Assembly: GCA_947000775.1 (NCBI GenBank)
Contig: CAMQGK010000516.1
Coordinates: 744,001 to 808,000, forward strand
Length of the DNA stretch: 64,000 bases
Reading direction: 5' to 3'
DNA from: Pterois miles
Taxonomy: Eukaryota; Chordata; Actinopteri; Perciformes; Scorpaenidae
In this document: in pieces, positions 34,708-46,149 of the stretch
Layout of the letters: each line of letters opens with the position of its first letter
Numbering within the stretch: position 1 is the stretch's first letter
Translations under genes and position numbers: made by a program
The notes under the pieces: generated by a model
What the model saw: only the letters and a program-made list of their open reading frames with translations
Databases searched by the model: none
Told to the model about the DNA's origin: nothing

Positions 34708-37700
34708 TTATGACAGGTGTAATCTCCCTTTTATCCCATGTCCCATCTTCTTCTTCAGAGAGGGTGATGATGGTGAGGGTTTCACAGTGCACACACATGC
34801 TGAGGCCCCTGCGATGCATTTCGGCAGGTCGGGTCCTCTGGACCATGAGTCCTTGTCAGGGTCGTACACCTGAGTGGCTCTGGAGAAGGCCATACTCTCC
34901 CAGCTGTAGCCCCCAAGCACATAGATCCTTCCTGCCCAGACTGCAAGCCCAGCCTCGCTGTTGGGCAGCAGCAACTGGGCCATCCGCGTCCACTGGCAGC
35001 TGCATGGGTCATAAGATTCCACCTGCAGGATGTCAAAGCGCTCTGTGGTGTCTTCGTGGTCATCGCTGCCCCCGATGGCGTAGATGAGGTGGTTGAGGGA
35101 GGCCATGCAATGCCAGCCCCGGGCCAGAGACATGGCCTGGCATTCCACCCACACTTCACTGTCCCGTGATGGATCATAACTCAGGACATCTCGGCGGTAT
35201 GGGCCGATCTGATAGTCGTGACCACCTGAGATGTAGACTACACCACGGTGGATGGTCCCGGCATGGCCGTAAGTGAACCTGGTAAAGAGAGAATTCAAAA
35301 AGCCAAATGTAGCTCTGTAAAAAAAATGAATATCTGAAGAAAAAACTATGGTAAAGAAACAAAAAGCTAGCAAAATAAATGGGCACTCAAGAAGTATAAT
35401 GATAGAGACTACAAGTCTACAACAACACTAAGCTAAAGTTGGGCATGTACTGAACAATTTTAGAAATGTTGTTTAACTCCTACTCCTACTGTACAAGTAG
35501 ATCGTTTGCGTTGTAAAGCCAAAGCTTGTGATTAATGTGCTCGCTCATAAATGACAAATTTCATGGAAACTCATCCATGACAGAAATTTCCTCATGAAAC
35601 AGCAAAGCCAGTAATAACATGTTCCTACCTGGGCAGTCCTGCAACATAGGCCCAGCAGTCCTCAGCGGGACAGTATACCTCTACAGAGGACAATGCTCCA
35701 GTGTCATTCCTCCCACCCACAGCGATCAGGCACTCTCCCACTGCCCCCAGGTAAAAATCCACTCGCCGCTCGTTCATTGGAGCACCCTGTAAAAGCATCA
35801 CACTGTTACTGTGTCCACCTTCACTGAATGCTGTGACACTTCCAAATCAGCATGTTCTGTACACTTCATTTGTAAACTGAAAGGTGTTTGACAGGGAGAA
35901 TGGAACTGGCTCTTTGCTACAGTACCCTGGTCCACTGGTTGTGGCGGGGGTCGTATCTGTACAGCAGGTTACAGGCAGCGTCTCCACCGTTGTCCCTGGA
36001 CGAGCTGCCGCCAGCAGTGAAGATGAAGCCCCCCAGCACTGCCAGGCAGTGGTGGCTCCGCTGGGCCGGCAGCTCAGTTTCCACCTCCCAACCTCCCGTT
36101 TCACTGTCCAGTCGGCAAACATTGGCGCTCAGCTCCTCTCCATATTCTGACACCTTGAGTAGTAAAAGGAGGACGTTACAGGAATCCATGTCAGCTTCAG
36201 TAGGCAGAATGTTTTTGGCACCATTGGGCAAAAATCCCATAATAACCCTTAAGCATATTGTAGAATTTTGCACATCCTCATAGCTCTGTTTTCAAGCTTT
36301 AGAAGTCTATCCCATGACAGGGGACTTTGGCTAATTACAGGTCATTTCAGAGAAAGAGCGTTCCTATGGGTTGAGCTCCAGTTGGTGGATGGTGCTTGTT
36401 TCATAAACTGATCTCAACATGGCTGCCAGGTCACAAAATTCCTCATTTTACAGTCAAACAGTAACTACAAGAAGTTTCTAAAAAGAGAAATAGTCATAAC
36501 AGCTCATTAGTGAGTGAGAACATTGTGAAAATAGTTAACAGATTTTTTGAATAGTCATTAAATTCTAAAAAAAAATCATATAGTTTGCAACTATTCTTCC
36601 AGTCTTAAAATACATATATTTTCCCTTGTTTTAACAGTTGCAGTCAATGGTCGCAACATTGCTACCTGTAAAATGTGTAAGGCACTTTTCGCAGATGTGT
36701 GTGAGCGTGAGCAGGTGGCGCTGCTCCCCTGGTAGTTTCAGCAGGTAGATCAGCAGAACGTATCATCATTCAAACACAACAGAAACAAAATAAAACTCAC
36801 CTAAACAAATGTTTGCTTGAAATGCACATCTCTACTTTGTTTCATGTACGTATCATAACAACTGCTTGTATATCCGCTGTCCTCTGTCTTCCAGTTTCCC
36901 ATTTTTTAATGACGAATACAAACTACCGCAACCTGCTGGTAGGGAGTTATTTCATCTCACGCAGGCGCAGAGCATACGTGCTAACTGACCCTTGGCTGCA
37001 GTCTTTGTCGTGTGTTCGAGTACAACTTCTTGGCCAAGACAAAGTGACGTGAGGTGACTCAACGATCGGCCTTCATCGCCGCCAGTTCTTTGATGTCAGG
37101 TTGGTGTGTCTAGGCCTTACATGGCTCAATATGATTTGATATCTCTAAAAACTGAATCATCATCATCATCCTTATCAAAGTGATTTGTCACAATCATCCA
37201 TCTGTACCTCTCCTCCAATCAGCAGTAGCTGCTCTGCACCTCCCCTCAACATAGTGCGTCCTGTTTGCAGGAGTGGCTGGGCGCTGGGCCTGGCGTGGTA
37301 CCCCAGAGCTTCCTCCACCAGGGCCTCACAGCCAGCCTCCTCCGTCAGCAGGGCCCGCACCGCTGGCAGCACTTGGTCCACTAGGTCCCCCACTGGCATC
37401 AGAGGGAAGTGGATGTGGGAGAGGAGCTGTCTGGCATGGGCAGTGCGCTCAGGACTCTCGCTGAGCCACTGCAGGGCAGCCTGCAGAAGTGCCTGCTCGC
37501 TGTCATGCTGAACCTGACGATGAAGAGAGAAGCTTGGATAGCAATAATAGTGGCTCTTATAATCTTACCCCACGTCTATGCTTTTTTTTCTCCAAACATG
37601 ATGCGGATCCCATGTTGTGTCACGGTGTGATTGTTATATCAACTGCTGTTCCAAGGTCAACAATAAACTTTCAGTGTCAACATATAAACAGTATTTACCT

Positions 37701-40700
37701 GGTCACTGGAGAGGTAGGACGTGAGCTTGTGTAAAGGAGTGTTGTGAAGGAAATCAAGGGTGACGGAGAGCGTAGCGAAGCGTGTGAGGATGAAGTGGTC
37801 GATGAAGGTGTCGAGTCGCTCCAGACTGTAGAGCTGAGCCAGCTCCTGCAGGTACAGGTAGTTGTCCTCACTCACCTCCCTCTCCAGGTACTGGCAGCAG
37901 AAATCCACCACTTGCCACACCTAAACAACACCAGCTTTTTGCATTTGACAGGTATTTTTAAGAATGAAAGGTCTGTTTCCATCATCATTTTTTTGAACTT
38001 AAACAATTTAACTCTACATCATAACCATAAGGTGAGCTGTTTTAACTTTTAATAGCTAGACAGGATATTCATTAGATATATGTGCAATGTCACTGCATAG
38101 TCAAAACTTTAATTCTAGATATCCGTAACAAATAAACTACCTAATTGATAACATTTTGACTAGGTAAAACCCTAATTTTAGATATTTTGACTAGTATGAT
38201 TCAAACTACTTTTGCCATTCATATGTATGGGGTTTCTCATTACAGATATCCACGATTCAGTTGCGTATATCCGCAACTGAACTATGACTATTTGTAATTT
38301 CAGTTTCAGATATCTACAATTTAATTCTGACTAGTCAGAATTCCAGTTCAAGATATCTTTTATTCCCCTCAATTGTAGACATGTACATTTTCCTATTTAG
38401 ATAGCTAAAATTAAATTGTGACTAGTTAGAATTATGTTGTAGATATCTCTAACTGGAGTTACAGATATTCAAAATGTAACTACAGATGTCTAGAATGAAA
38501 TGACGTTGCAGATATGTGTAATTACGTTATGAGGGAGTGGGATGAGATAGGAGGCAGAGGATATTCAAACATACTATGACACTGCAATGAGAATGAGAAT
38601 GTACAATGAGTTCATAAAGTGTGTCTGGAGACAATAAATCTACAATTTCTTCCAAGACTCTCCAGTGAACAAAGCTCTCGTTCATCACTATTTGCTTGAT
38701 GATGAGCTCTTTCAATTTCATATCATTTTCTAACTATCTGATCCACAGCGGTCCCTGACCAATTAGGTTGTAGCTCGTTGTCAACCTCACTACTGCTAGA
38801 AAGAGCCGTCGTTGTGTTTTAACAATGTTTCTCTTATGAGTTATTGATCTGGGAAGTTTGAACAATATTTTTATTTTCCTTTTAAACAGATCCGGCAAGT
38901 TTGAATCTGTGAATATCTTTCGTTTCGTTCTGTCATTTTAACTAGTCACAATGACGTTACAGATATCTGGAATAAGAATTTTGACTAGTCAAAATGTAAT
39001 TACGGATGTCTCCAATGTTAATTCCAGATAGTCAAGCTTAGCTGTTAAATGTTAAAATGGCTCGACAGTAAAGTAAAAATCGAATAGTTGATATTCATTA
39101 CACTAAACCCTAAACTACAAGGATTTGCACATGGGCTTAAATAAAGTATTACTACACTGCAAAACTTCTAAAGCAGGGGTGTCAAACGTACGGCCTGCGG
39201 GCTGGATCAGGCCCGGGTTTAATCTGGCCCGCGAGATGATTTTGCAAAGTATAAAAATGAGCTTCAATTTTTCAATGAATGAAACCACTAAATGTGTCCA
39301 CTGGACGTCACAATAGCGATTCTGTTAAGCAAGCAAACTGTTGCTGCAGTTGCTGCAGCCGACCTGGATCTGCCTTGTCGCTCTGTCTATTACGTCTCCC
39401 TTGAATAGCTTGAACAAAATACTGCAAGGGTGCAACAGTTTGTCACGCTGTATTATTACAGCATATGTGTGTTCAAGTTGAAGCTGTCATTGTGGGAGAC
39501 ACAACTCACGGGTGGTGATGCTGCTCATTTTCCTTGTCTGAAAGACATGTGCGTGACCCAACATGCCACAGACACGAAGCAGTTCAAAGATAAAATAGCT
39601 GGACTATTGCGGGAGTTTGAGCAACACTTTCAGATTTTTCGTGAATTGGAGAAAGTTTTTTGCTTGCAATTGACCATGAATGCCTCTGATCTACTCTGAA
39701 AAAGCTTTTATTTATTTTATAAATTGAGTAGCCTACAAGGCAGCGAGTACCTCAACCCTCTTGAATAGTTTGAGGTATCTGATACCAAGAAGAGTTGTTT
39801 TTATTTTGTTCAATCCCAGATAGGCTGTGACTTGAAGTGTTGCCTTTGTAGATACACGGAGACAAAGTCTAAGTTTTAATCACTGAGGCATTGTGTTTTT
39901 GAAACTGCACCAATTTTTTCGTCAGAATTTTCAACTAATTTGAAGCGTTATGTCAAAAGGATTATTTGTGATGTACACATTTTCAGATTGTGCTTGTACT
40001 ATTTTGGACCTAAGAAAAACAAAGTAAACAATGTGAAGTTGTTATTATTTTTAAGTTATTATGCCATGGTTTTACCAGTCCAGCCCACTAGATTAGACTA
40101 GATTTTCTTCCATGTGGCCCCTGACCTAAAATGAGTTTGACACCCCTGATCTAAAGTAACTGGTTCAACTTTGTTGGAAAGCGATGCATTCTCACTACTG
40201 AGTTTTGGCCAACAGCCTCTGTCTTTGTGTAATATATGATCACTCTAACACATTTACCATAATGTGTTGAACAGAGTGTTTTCAGTTTCTTACCTGCAGA
40301 AGGTGGGCAGCTTCCAGCACATAGTCAATGTTTCCTCCATCTAATGGCAGCTCCCCACTGTACAGGAAGTCCACTACAGCGTTCAGACCAATGTAAGACA
40401 TCCCTACCAGCTCCACCTGCAAACAGGGAGAGGACAATCAGGAGTCAGACATATGATATGAACATTTATCACAGCATGAATTATCTTCATGACTTTACAA
40501 TTAATAAGAAAAGGAAGACAAAGAAACAGAGGCTACCATTGTTCAATTCCCTGACTGTCCCAGTGTAGAAACACTTCTCTGCATCATCCTACAGTACGTA
40601 CCTCCTCCTGGCGCTGTTCCCTCATGCCCACGGTGAACATAGCGTGGAAGTATGGGCTGGAGACAGCCAGCAGGGCTCTGTGAGCAGGGACCCGTTGGTT

Positions 40701-42156
40701 GTCAGCCACCAACACCACATCACAGAACTGGTTGTGCTGCCGCTGCTCGTTGAGACCCTTTAACACTTCCACGGCTTGATCCGCCCAGCGGAACACCTGC
40801 CAACACAACTTGTTGAGGTCTTGATGTCTGCTTTTCCTGCTCAGTTAGTTTGTAGGTGTCTGCTAAGATCTGAAGGTTCAGTTTAGCCTAATTCCAATGA
40901 AACCTCAGTCAGTCCCCTGATCCCCTGTGTAACGTACTGTATAGCCACATCTCTTATGGTCCTTGCCTCCCACTCCTCTGTTGCATTTTTATATGTTACA
41001 TGCATACATCTTAAAAAATATTTTTGCCATTCTGCCTAGTTCTACAGACTGCACTGTGATATTAATTTTTGTACAGACTAAAACTTACATCATCCTGAAG
41101 AATAATTTGTAAATTTTGAAAATACGATAACAATTCTACAAATACAAACACGCCGCCACCCGAGTGGCGACCCACAGTCCTCCCATTCCTGTTGGGCGGG
41201 ATGTAACTGAAAGATAATTTCCCTCTGGGGATTAATAAAGGTTCATCTTATCTTATCTTACCTACAGTCCCCTTCCAGTGTATTTTGGCTTTTCTATGAT
41301 ATTTTATATTTATTTGAGTCATTTCCTGAAGTTGATTAGCCACACTGTTTGCCATTTTTTTGATAAGTGACTTAATTTTCTGCTCAAAGTTAAAGTAAAC
41401 TTTTGATCAGGGTCATTTGGGAAGTTTCTGTTGTCATTATGATTTAAAAAGAGTAAACACAGTTGTTTGACAATAAATGGCTTCATCCAACCACTAAACA
41501 TGAGTGGAAAAAAAGTTTTTGTGTTGTCATTCATATTTTCTGAAAAATGGCCAAGAAATCATAAATTCTGCCAGGGTATGTAAACTTTTGAGCACAACTG
41601 TATGTAAAAACTCACTTTGTCATTTCAGACTATACAGATAGATTATAGTGGAAAAATACCCCAATGTCTGTCATGTCTATGCCGGTAGAAATGACTTATG
41701 CCATGATGATAACCGGTTAATGGTTAATGTTTCAAAGAATTTATGCTGAATAATAATTAATATGCCATATGTGTGCCTAATTTATGTTCTGTGAAGTGGA
41801 GTTTTATTAATGTGTGATTGTGTTTTATTATTAAACATGCCAAATATAATACAAGTACTATTTAGGTAGCTGGCTCTAAATTTCTGTTATTGACTAGTCA
41901 GACTGGTTACAGTGGTTAGGAGGCAGCTCTAGCCTCTGGGTACATCGACAAGCATCAAATGACTTTATATATTCATATTTACGGTGCTATGTTGTTAATT
42001 AAGACAGAAAAAATGTCAGGAGCCAGTGCTGGTATAACAGTCTGACAGTGGCCTCCCACTTTCACTAGCACCTGCTGTTACGAAACAGTGCTGCTGACCC
42101 ACAGTGGCACACCATCAGCCACTTTCTGAGAGCCTGATTCTATGGCTAAACTTACT

Positions 42157-42223
<67 letters not shown>

Positions 42224-42285
42224 ACCTTGGACGATTCACTGATCCGCTGGGGTCGACACACACGACTCGGCTTGCTATTATCCAT
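34708..42285 (-). CDS. klhl36: Kelch-like protein 36 (8 coding exons)
   Basis: Substrate adaptor of CUL3 ubiquitin ligase: the BTB domain binds CUL3 and the Kelch propeller binds the target. Coding exons in transcript order: 42285-42226, 40796-40602, 40416-40294, 37920-37699, 37513-37208, 36153-35926, 35786-35629 and 35278-34708. They join in frame to 620 aa, close to the mammalian length of about 616. BTB covers about residues 35-145 ([24 protein letters not shown]), BACK about 150-255, and six Kelch blades about 300-590, with repeated GG pairs ([36 protein letters not shown]). The start exon encodes MDNSKPSR...ISESSK, matching the known short first coding exon of KLHL36. That exon lies between two GT repeats. 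All introns are GT..AG. The 3' end is not fixed. Confidence 0.95.
36300..36620 (-). mobile_element. MITE family A, reverse-strand copy
   Basis: The reverse complement shows 'acctgtaattagcc', 'caccatccaccaactgga', 'atgttgagatcagtt' and 'aaacttcttgtagttactgt', all family A landmarks. It is truncated. It lies in klhl36 intron 5, on the sense strand of that gene. Confidence 0.65.
36621..37207. other. klhl36 intron 5, remaining part
   Basis: No gene or known element recognised. The short CpG-containing part at 36940-37080 has no visible coding block. Confidence 0.35.
38040..39030. repeat. Self-repetitive element (GATATC / GACTAGTC words) with a central open frame
   Basis: Both flanks (about 38090-38520 and 38935-39030) consist of diverged repeats of 'cagatatctacaa' and 'tgactagtcaaaat', while the centre (38527-38930) is unlike them. 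The central minus-strand frame 38527-38721 encodes a 64-residue peptide starting [10 protein letters not shown]. The layout resembles a DNA transposon with many subterminal repeats and a remnant of its protein. The class is not known to me. It lies in klhl36 intron 3. Confidence 0.45.
39174..40148 (+). mobile_element. hAT element with transposase remnant
   Basis: Ends CAGGGGTGTCAAAC and GTTTGACACCCCTG are perfect 14-bp inverted repeats. The flanks 'ttctaaag' (39166-39173) and 'atctaaag' (40149-40156) are an 8-bp target duplication with one mismatch. The frame 39430-39699 contains [17 protein letters not shown] and a following acidic helix region, like the C-terminal part of Charlie/GTF2IRD2-type hAT transposases. 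Most of the transposase is missing, so it is internally deleted. It lies in klhl36 intron 3, antisense to the gene. Confidence 0.85.
41145..41262 (+). repeat. LINE/SINE 3' tail with (TCTTA)n
   Basis: 'tttccctctggggattaataaagg' type tail (41218-41245) followed by about four TCTTA-like units. This is the general pattern of CR1/L2-type 3' ends in fish. The rest of the parent element was not recognised. It lies in klhl36 intron 1. Confidence 0.45.
42158..42221. repeat. (CA)n microsatellite abutting the klhl36 start-exon donor
   Basis: About 32 CA units. On the klhl36 sense strand it is (GT)n and begins within the splice donor itself, four bases after the exon end at 42226 (GTCAGTGTGTG...). Confidence 0.95.
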
Positions 42286-42314
42286 TTTATTTCCTCAGGC
42301 AGGCATCATCTAAA

Positions 42315-42316
<2 letters not shown>

Positions 42317-42361
<45 letters not shown>
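42317..42361. repeat. (AC)n microsatellite abutting the klhl36 start-exon acceptor
   Basis: About 22 AC units, (GT)n on the klhl36 sense strand. It ends about six bases before the inferred acceptor AG (sense 'cctttag', AG at 42311-42310). Confidence 0.95.
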
Positions 42362-42368
<7 letters not shown>

Positions 42369-42795
42369 ATCCCTAATACTACGTCTTGCCCTCACATAAG
42401 TGAGAACCAGGAACCTAACTAACTAATACTGCAGTGGGTAGAAATGGAACAAATAATATTAATAAAAGTTCATTTATAAAACGGTCACTATATCCTATCT
42501 ATATTCCTCTGTGTCCTCCTAAATTTGCAACTGCAAGATTTCACAGAGGAGGAAACGGCAACTAATCAGAGCTGATCTGGAGTCTGCTGTCCAGCTGCCC
42601 TCTATGACCGCCGGCTGTCAATCACCCACAAAGTCTAATAAAAGAGTCAACCGGCAGCGCTGATCAAATATGAATCAATATTCTGTTACTGTAATGACTA
42701 TTTCTCCCCTCAAATGTTTTCAGAAACATCTTGTAGTCACTGTGTAGCTGTAAAATAAGAGTGTTTGTGATTCAGCAGCCATGTTGAGATCAGTT

Positions 42796-43980
42796 CATAG
42801 ATGTATAAAGAGAACTGGATACAGCGTTGGAGGTGGGGCTCCGTTTGTTCCTATGAAAGTTGCTCAGTGGTGCATAAAGTCAATGGGTGGACTTCGATCT
42901 CTAGAAGAGCACCCAGATCTTCTTGGTCTTCTGCATCTTACTGTGCCCTAGTTGGCATGTCTGATATGCGTAGTAGTGCATGACTCGGTCACAGGTCCCA
43001 ACGCCAGGGCTTGTGCTGTCGTCACGGTCTGGATCCCGTAGACAAAAACAGAGGAAGGAAATAACTTGGCTTTTAGGACCTAATGATTTAAATAAGGGCT
43101 ATTAGAGTGTTCGTACTGGGAGGTTGATTCACCTCAGAAAAAATTAGCTGCTGAGTTACAGACATCTCTTTCTCAATGTAAGTCTATGAGAAAAATCGTT
43201 TTTGGGCCCAAAGATTTCACGTGACAGACACAGAAACTGCAGTGCTACCGTTAGCCACCATGTTGGGATCAACGACATAGCTACACAATAATAAAGCAAC
43301 TAACTTATACAGTTGATGATATACGTCTGGGGCTGCACGGTGGTTAGCGCTGTCGCCTCACAGCAAGAGGGTCGCAGGTTCGATTCCGGCTTGGGACTCT
43401 TCTGTGTGGAGTTTGTATGTTCTCCCCGTGTAAGCGTGGGTTTTCTCCGGGTACTCCGGCTTCCTCCCACCGTCCAAAAACATGCAATTTAGGTTAATTG
43501 ATGACTCTAAATTGCCCGTAGGTGTGAATGTGAGTGTGAATGGTTGTCTGTCTCTATGTTGTCTGTCTCTATGTGCCCTGCGATGGACTGGCGACCTGTC
43601 CAGGGTGAACCCGCCTTCGCTCAATGCTAGCTGGGATCGGCTCCAGCCCCCCGCGACCCATAACGGGATAAGCGGTTGACGATGAATGAATGATATGCGT
43701 CTGACAACTACCTCTGGTTGTTTACGTCAATGGAGACCCAGACTGTGACAGCGCAAGCCGTGACGCTTGGACCCCGTGACCAAGTCATGTGACTGCGCAT
43801 ATCAGACATGCGCACTGGAGCCCAGTAAGACCTGGAAGACCAAGAAGATCTTGGTACTTTTCCAGACTTTGAAGTCTACCCATTGACTTCATGTGCCACT
43901 GAGTAACCTTCATAGGAATGAACGGGGCCCTGCCTCCAACACTTTGTCCAGTTCTCTTTACACTGTACATCCATGGCTTG
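42796..43980. mobile_element. Long-inverted-repeat DNA element inserted in MITE A
   Basis: The left arm ('tgtataaagagaactgg', 'ggaggtggggctccgtt') is repeated inverted at the right ('aacggggccctgcctcc', 'ccagttctctttacac'), and the inverted arms extend over 150 bases or more. An 8-bp target duplication, gatcagtt / gatctgtt (7 of 8), suggests the hAT superfamily. It is non-coding. A V-SINE sits in its middle. Confidence 0.75.
43330..43691 (+). mobile_element. Full-length V-SINE-like tRNA-derived SINE
   Basis: Starts 'ggctgcacggtggtta', has the pol III B box GGTTCGATTCC (43378-43388) and the conserved body 'gtatgttctccccgtg' and 'gtccaaaaacatgc', and ends in an ATGAATGA tail. The flanking duplication 'gatat[a/g]cgtctg' (43318-43329 and 43692-43703) matches at 11 of 12 bases, so the copy is fairly young. 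It is nested inside the element 42796-43980. Confidence 0.85.
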
Positions 43981-44351
43981 GATCTGTTGAGGAAAAACCT
44001 AGCAACGCCCACCAGCCGGTGCACAGCCAATAGGAACACTCTCTCCCTCTGAACTGACCTGTGATTGGTCAAAGTTTCTCGTCACAGTCTAGATTATTTA
44101 AACCCTCAAAACGGATCCATCAGGAGGTGCAGAAATCTAGTTGTCTCTCAGAACAGCTGAATTACAATATACTGAAAGGTTAATGTGGATATTTTGCCCA
44201 ATGATGCCAAAAATATACAGTCTCCATATTTCTACCCTCGTGATTTGGTCCTCATACTGTTACCTCGCTAGAAAACAAACTCTGTTAAGTCAAGCCATTT
44301 TCTGATTCAAAGCCTAAAAGCTCCCATTGTTGTAAACTGACTAGTACTTAC

Positions 44352-44560
44352 ACTTGGACTTATCGTGGAGCAGAAGGCATCTCAGTACACTGTGATGCAG
44401 TCGACAGCATCTCCTGTTCCTGCAGTTTAGCTCGAGGAGATGCAGTTGCAGTTCTTGGAGGAAACGATCAACATGCGACGCTTTTCAACGACGACACAAA
44501 CTCAGCGGCGTCCCGAAGCTCTCTTTTGAAACTATGTCACTTCGTACAGAGACATATTCC
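44352..44560 (-). other. klhl36: Probable klhl36 non-coding first exon
   Basis: A perfect donor GTAAGT on the minus strand follows base 44352, in a CpG-containing stretch. Read in the phase needed by the next exon it has a stop and no usable ATG, so it would be 5' UTR. The exon start is not defined. The alternative is that transcription starts directly at the 42.3 kb exon. Confidence 0.45.
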
Positions 44561-44638
44561 GTTTTTATAGTTTATTTCAACACGGAAAGAGCTGACCGAT
44601 GTAGCTTATAGTCCGCTAACCTGAATGAAAAAAAAACG

Positions 44639-44649
44639 GACTTCCGGTT
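44639..44649 (-). promoter_or_regulatory. ETS-type site (AACCGGAAGTC) near the klhl36 start
   Basis: CCGGAAGT core on the minus strand, upstream of the proposed first exon, without a TATA box. Such ETS/GABP sites are typical of broadly expressed TATA-less promoters. A related CCGGAAGTT on the plus strand at about 47425 lies upstream of cotl1. Confidence 0.35.
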
Positions 44650-44659
44650 TAGATTTTCA

Positions 44660-46149
44660 AAATAAACGCCATTGTCTTATTACAAAAAACAATTACAAAA
44701 AACATTCAAAGAGTGACTAAAATAATAATGCTGTGTTCATATTTATATTAATGTTTTTGTGCTTTGTCCAAATATTTGGACACATTGTATTTTAATACAA
44801 AATCTGCACATTGTTCTTGAAACGTTCATGCCAATAAAGCCCCATTTAACCGAATTGAACTGAGTGATAATGAGCTAAAATAATAATAATAAATAACAAT
44901 AACACCCAACAACTGACTATGTGATAGCTTCGTGTAGGCCTATAGGGTTTCCAGAGTTGCTGCAAGTTTTGCTGCAGTTATTGCATGTCATGTTTTTTAT
45001 TTTTTATTTTTACGTGGGGAAAAAGGACGCAGCTGACATGAACCAATGGTGTCTCAAAATGTAACTGTTTATGGAATTTTCACATAACAATTGTATCATC
45101 CCATTATATTGCCATTTTATTTTGAAGCCAAACATTTCAATTCGATGTGATGACTCTTGGGAAATGCAGTTTATACACCCATGAGCTATCAGTTTAACGG
45201 AACTGGCTTTAAAAAACATCCACAAAGTATGCACCTAATGAACCAGTCACAGTCAGTTTCATTTTAAAGAAATTTAACTAGTCCATATGATGATTTACGG
45301 GTGCATCTCTTTCAAAAAGGATGGTATTTTTGATTGCAAACAATAACTACACACTTTAATAATTAAATGCCAAAGCCTTTAAGAGGAAGGAGGAAGACCC
45401 TAGCTTTCCATGCATCTTGCTTTGCAACATCCTGAACCATAAGCCATGTACAACAATTGCGTGTAATAATTTACAGAATATTCATGTCATGATGGAAGAG
45501 ATGAAGTCTTACATTTCAAATATTGAGATAAAACTCACCCAGAAAATTACTTCTAATAACTATCCTACAAATTCTGTAAAAATATATTGTTCCCAACATT
45601 ACCTCACAATAATAAAGGCGATGTAGAGCAGAAATTTGGTATATCCCCCTTAAGTGCCAAAATAAGAAATAAGAGAAGTTAAATTGTGGCTCTATAATCA
45701 ATGCTGTGTATGTAGAACAACTGGAATAGCAAACCGTGCTGCCTGAAAATCCCTCAACAGAGAAATTCAACTGGCAGAACATGAAGAATATGAATATGAA
45801 TGGGAGCCAAATCTTAACTAAATCCATTTTTCTCTGTATGTGTCCAAATTATAAAACCACTGGAGATCAATCTCATGAAAGTCTTGAAAAAGGTTTTCCA
45901 GACTGTTTGACCCTGCATGATGATGAAGACTAACAGATAATAAATAACCTATCAACATTTTTTTAATGACATGTAGATCTATTATGAAACCTACAAAATA
46001 TATACCGTAATATAAAGTAGGTTAACCTATCTGGAGTTTGTGACTTGATAGTAGACCTATTTCTACAATCAAACTGTAGGCTGAGTTTTATATCAATAAC
46101 AGACAGATTGATAACACATGAAGTTGGATAAGATTATGATTTCCTTTAA
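44660..46149. other. klhl36-cotl1 intergenic region, first part
   Basis: AT-rich sequence without a recognised element. Short frames at 45010-45234 and 45516-45933 show no known domain. Confidence 0.4.

Larger units (their letters stand above)
42425..44225 (+). mobile_element. MITE family A, split by a 1.2 kb insertion
   Basis: Left part 42425-42795 and right part 43981-44225 are collinear with the uninterrupted copies at 5741 and 46150. The break falls after 'atgttgagatcagtt' and the element resumes at 'gatctgttgaggaaa'. The repeated 'gatc[a/t]gtt' on both sides is the target duplication of the insert at 42796-43980. Confidence 0.8.

Noticed and set aside
34710..35177. Overlapping open frames on both strands over the last klhl36 exon
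   Set aside because: They are shadows of the G+C-rich Kelch-coding exon in other frames.
40797..40808. klhl36 translation start in the 40.6-40.8 kb exon
   Set aside because: The frame runs upstream only through the intron acceptor with a TTG; the true ATG exon with the conserved ISESSK end is at 42226-42285.
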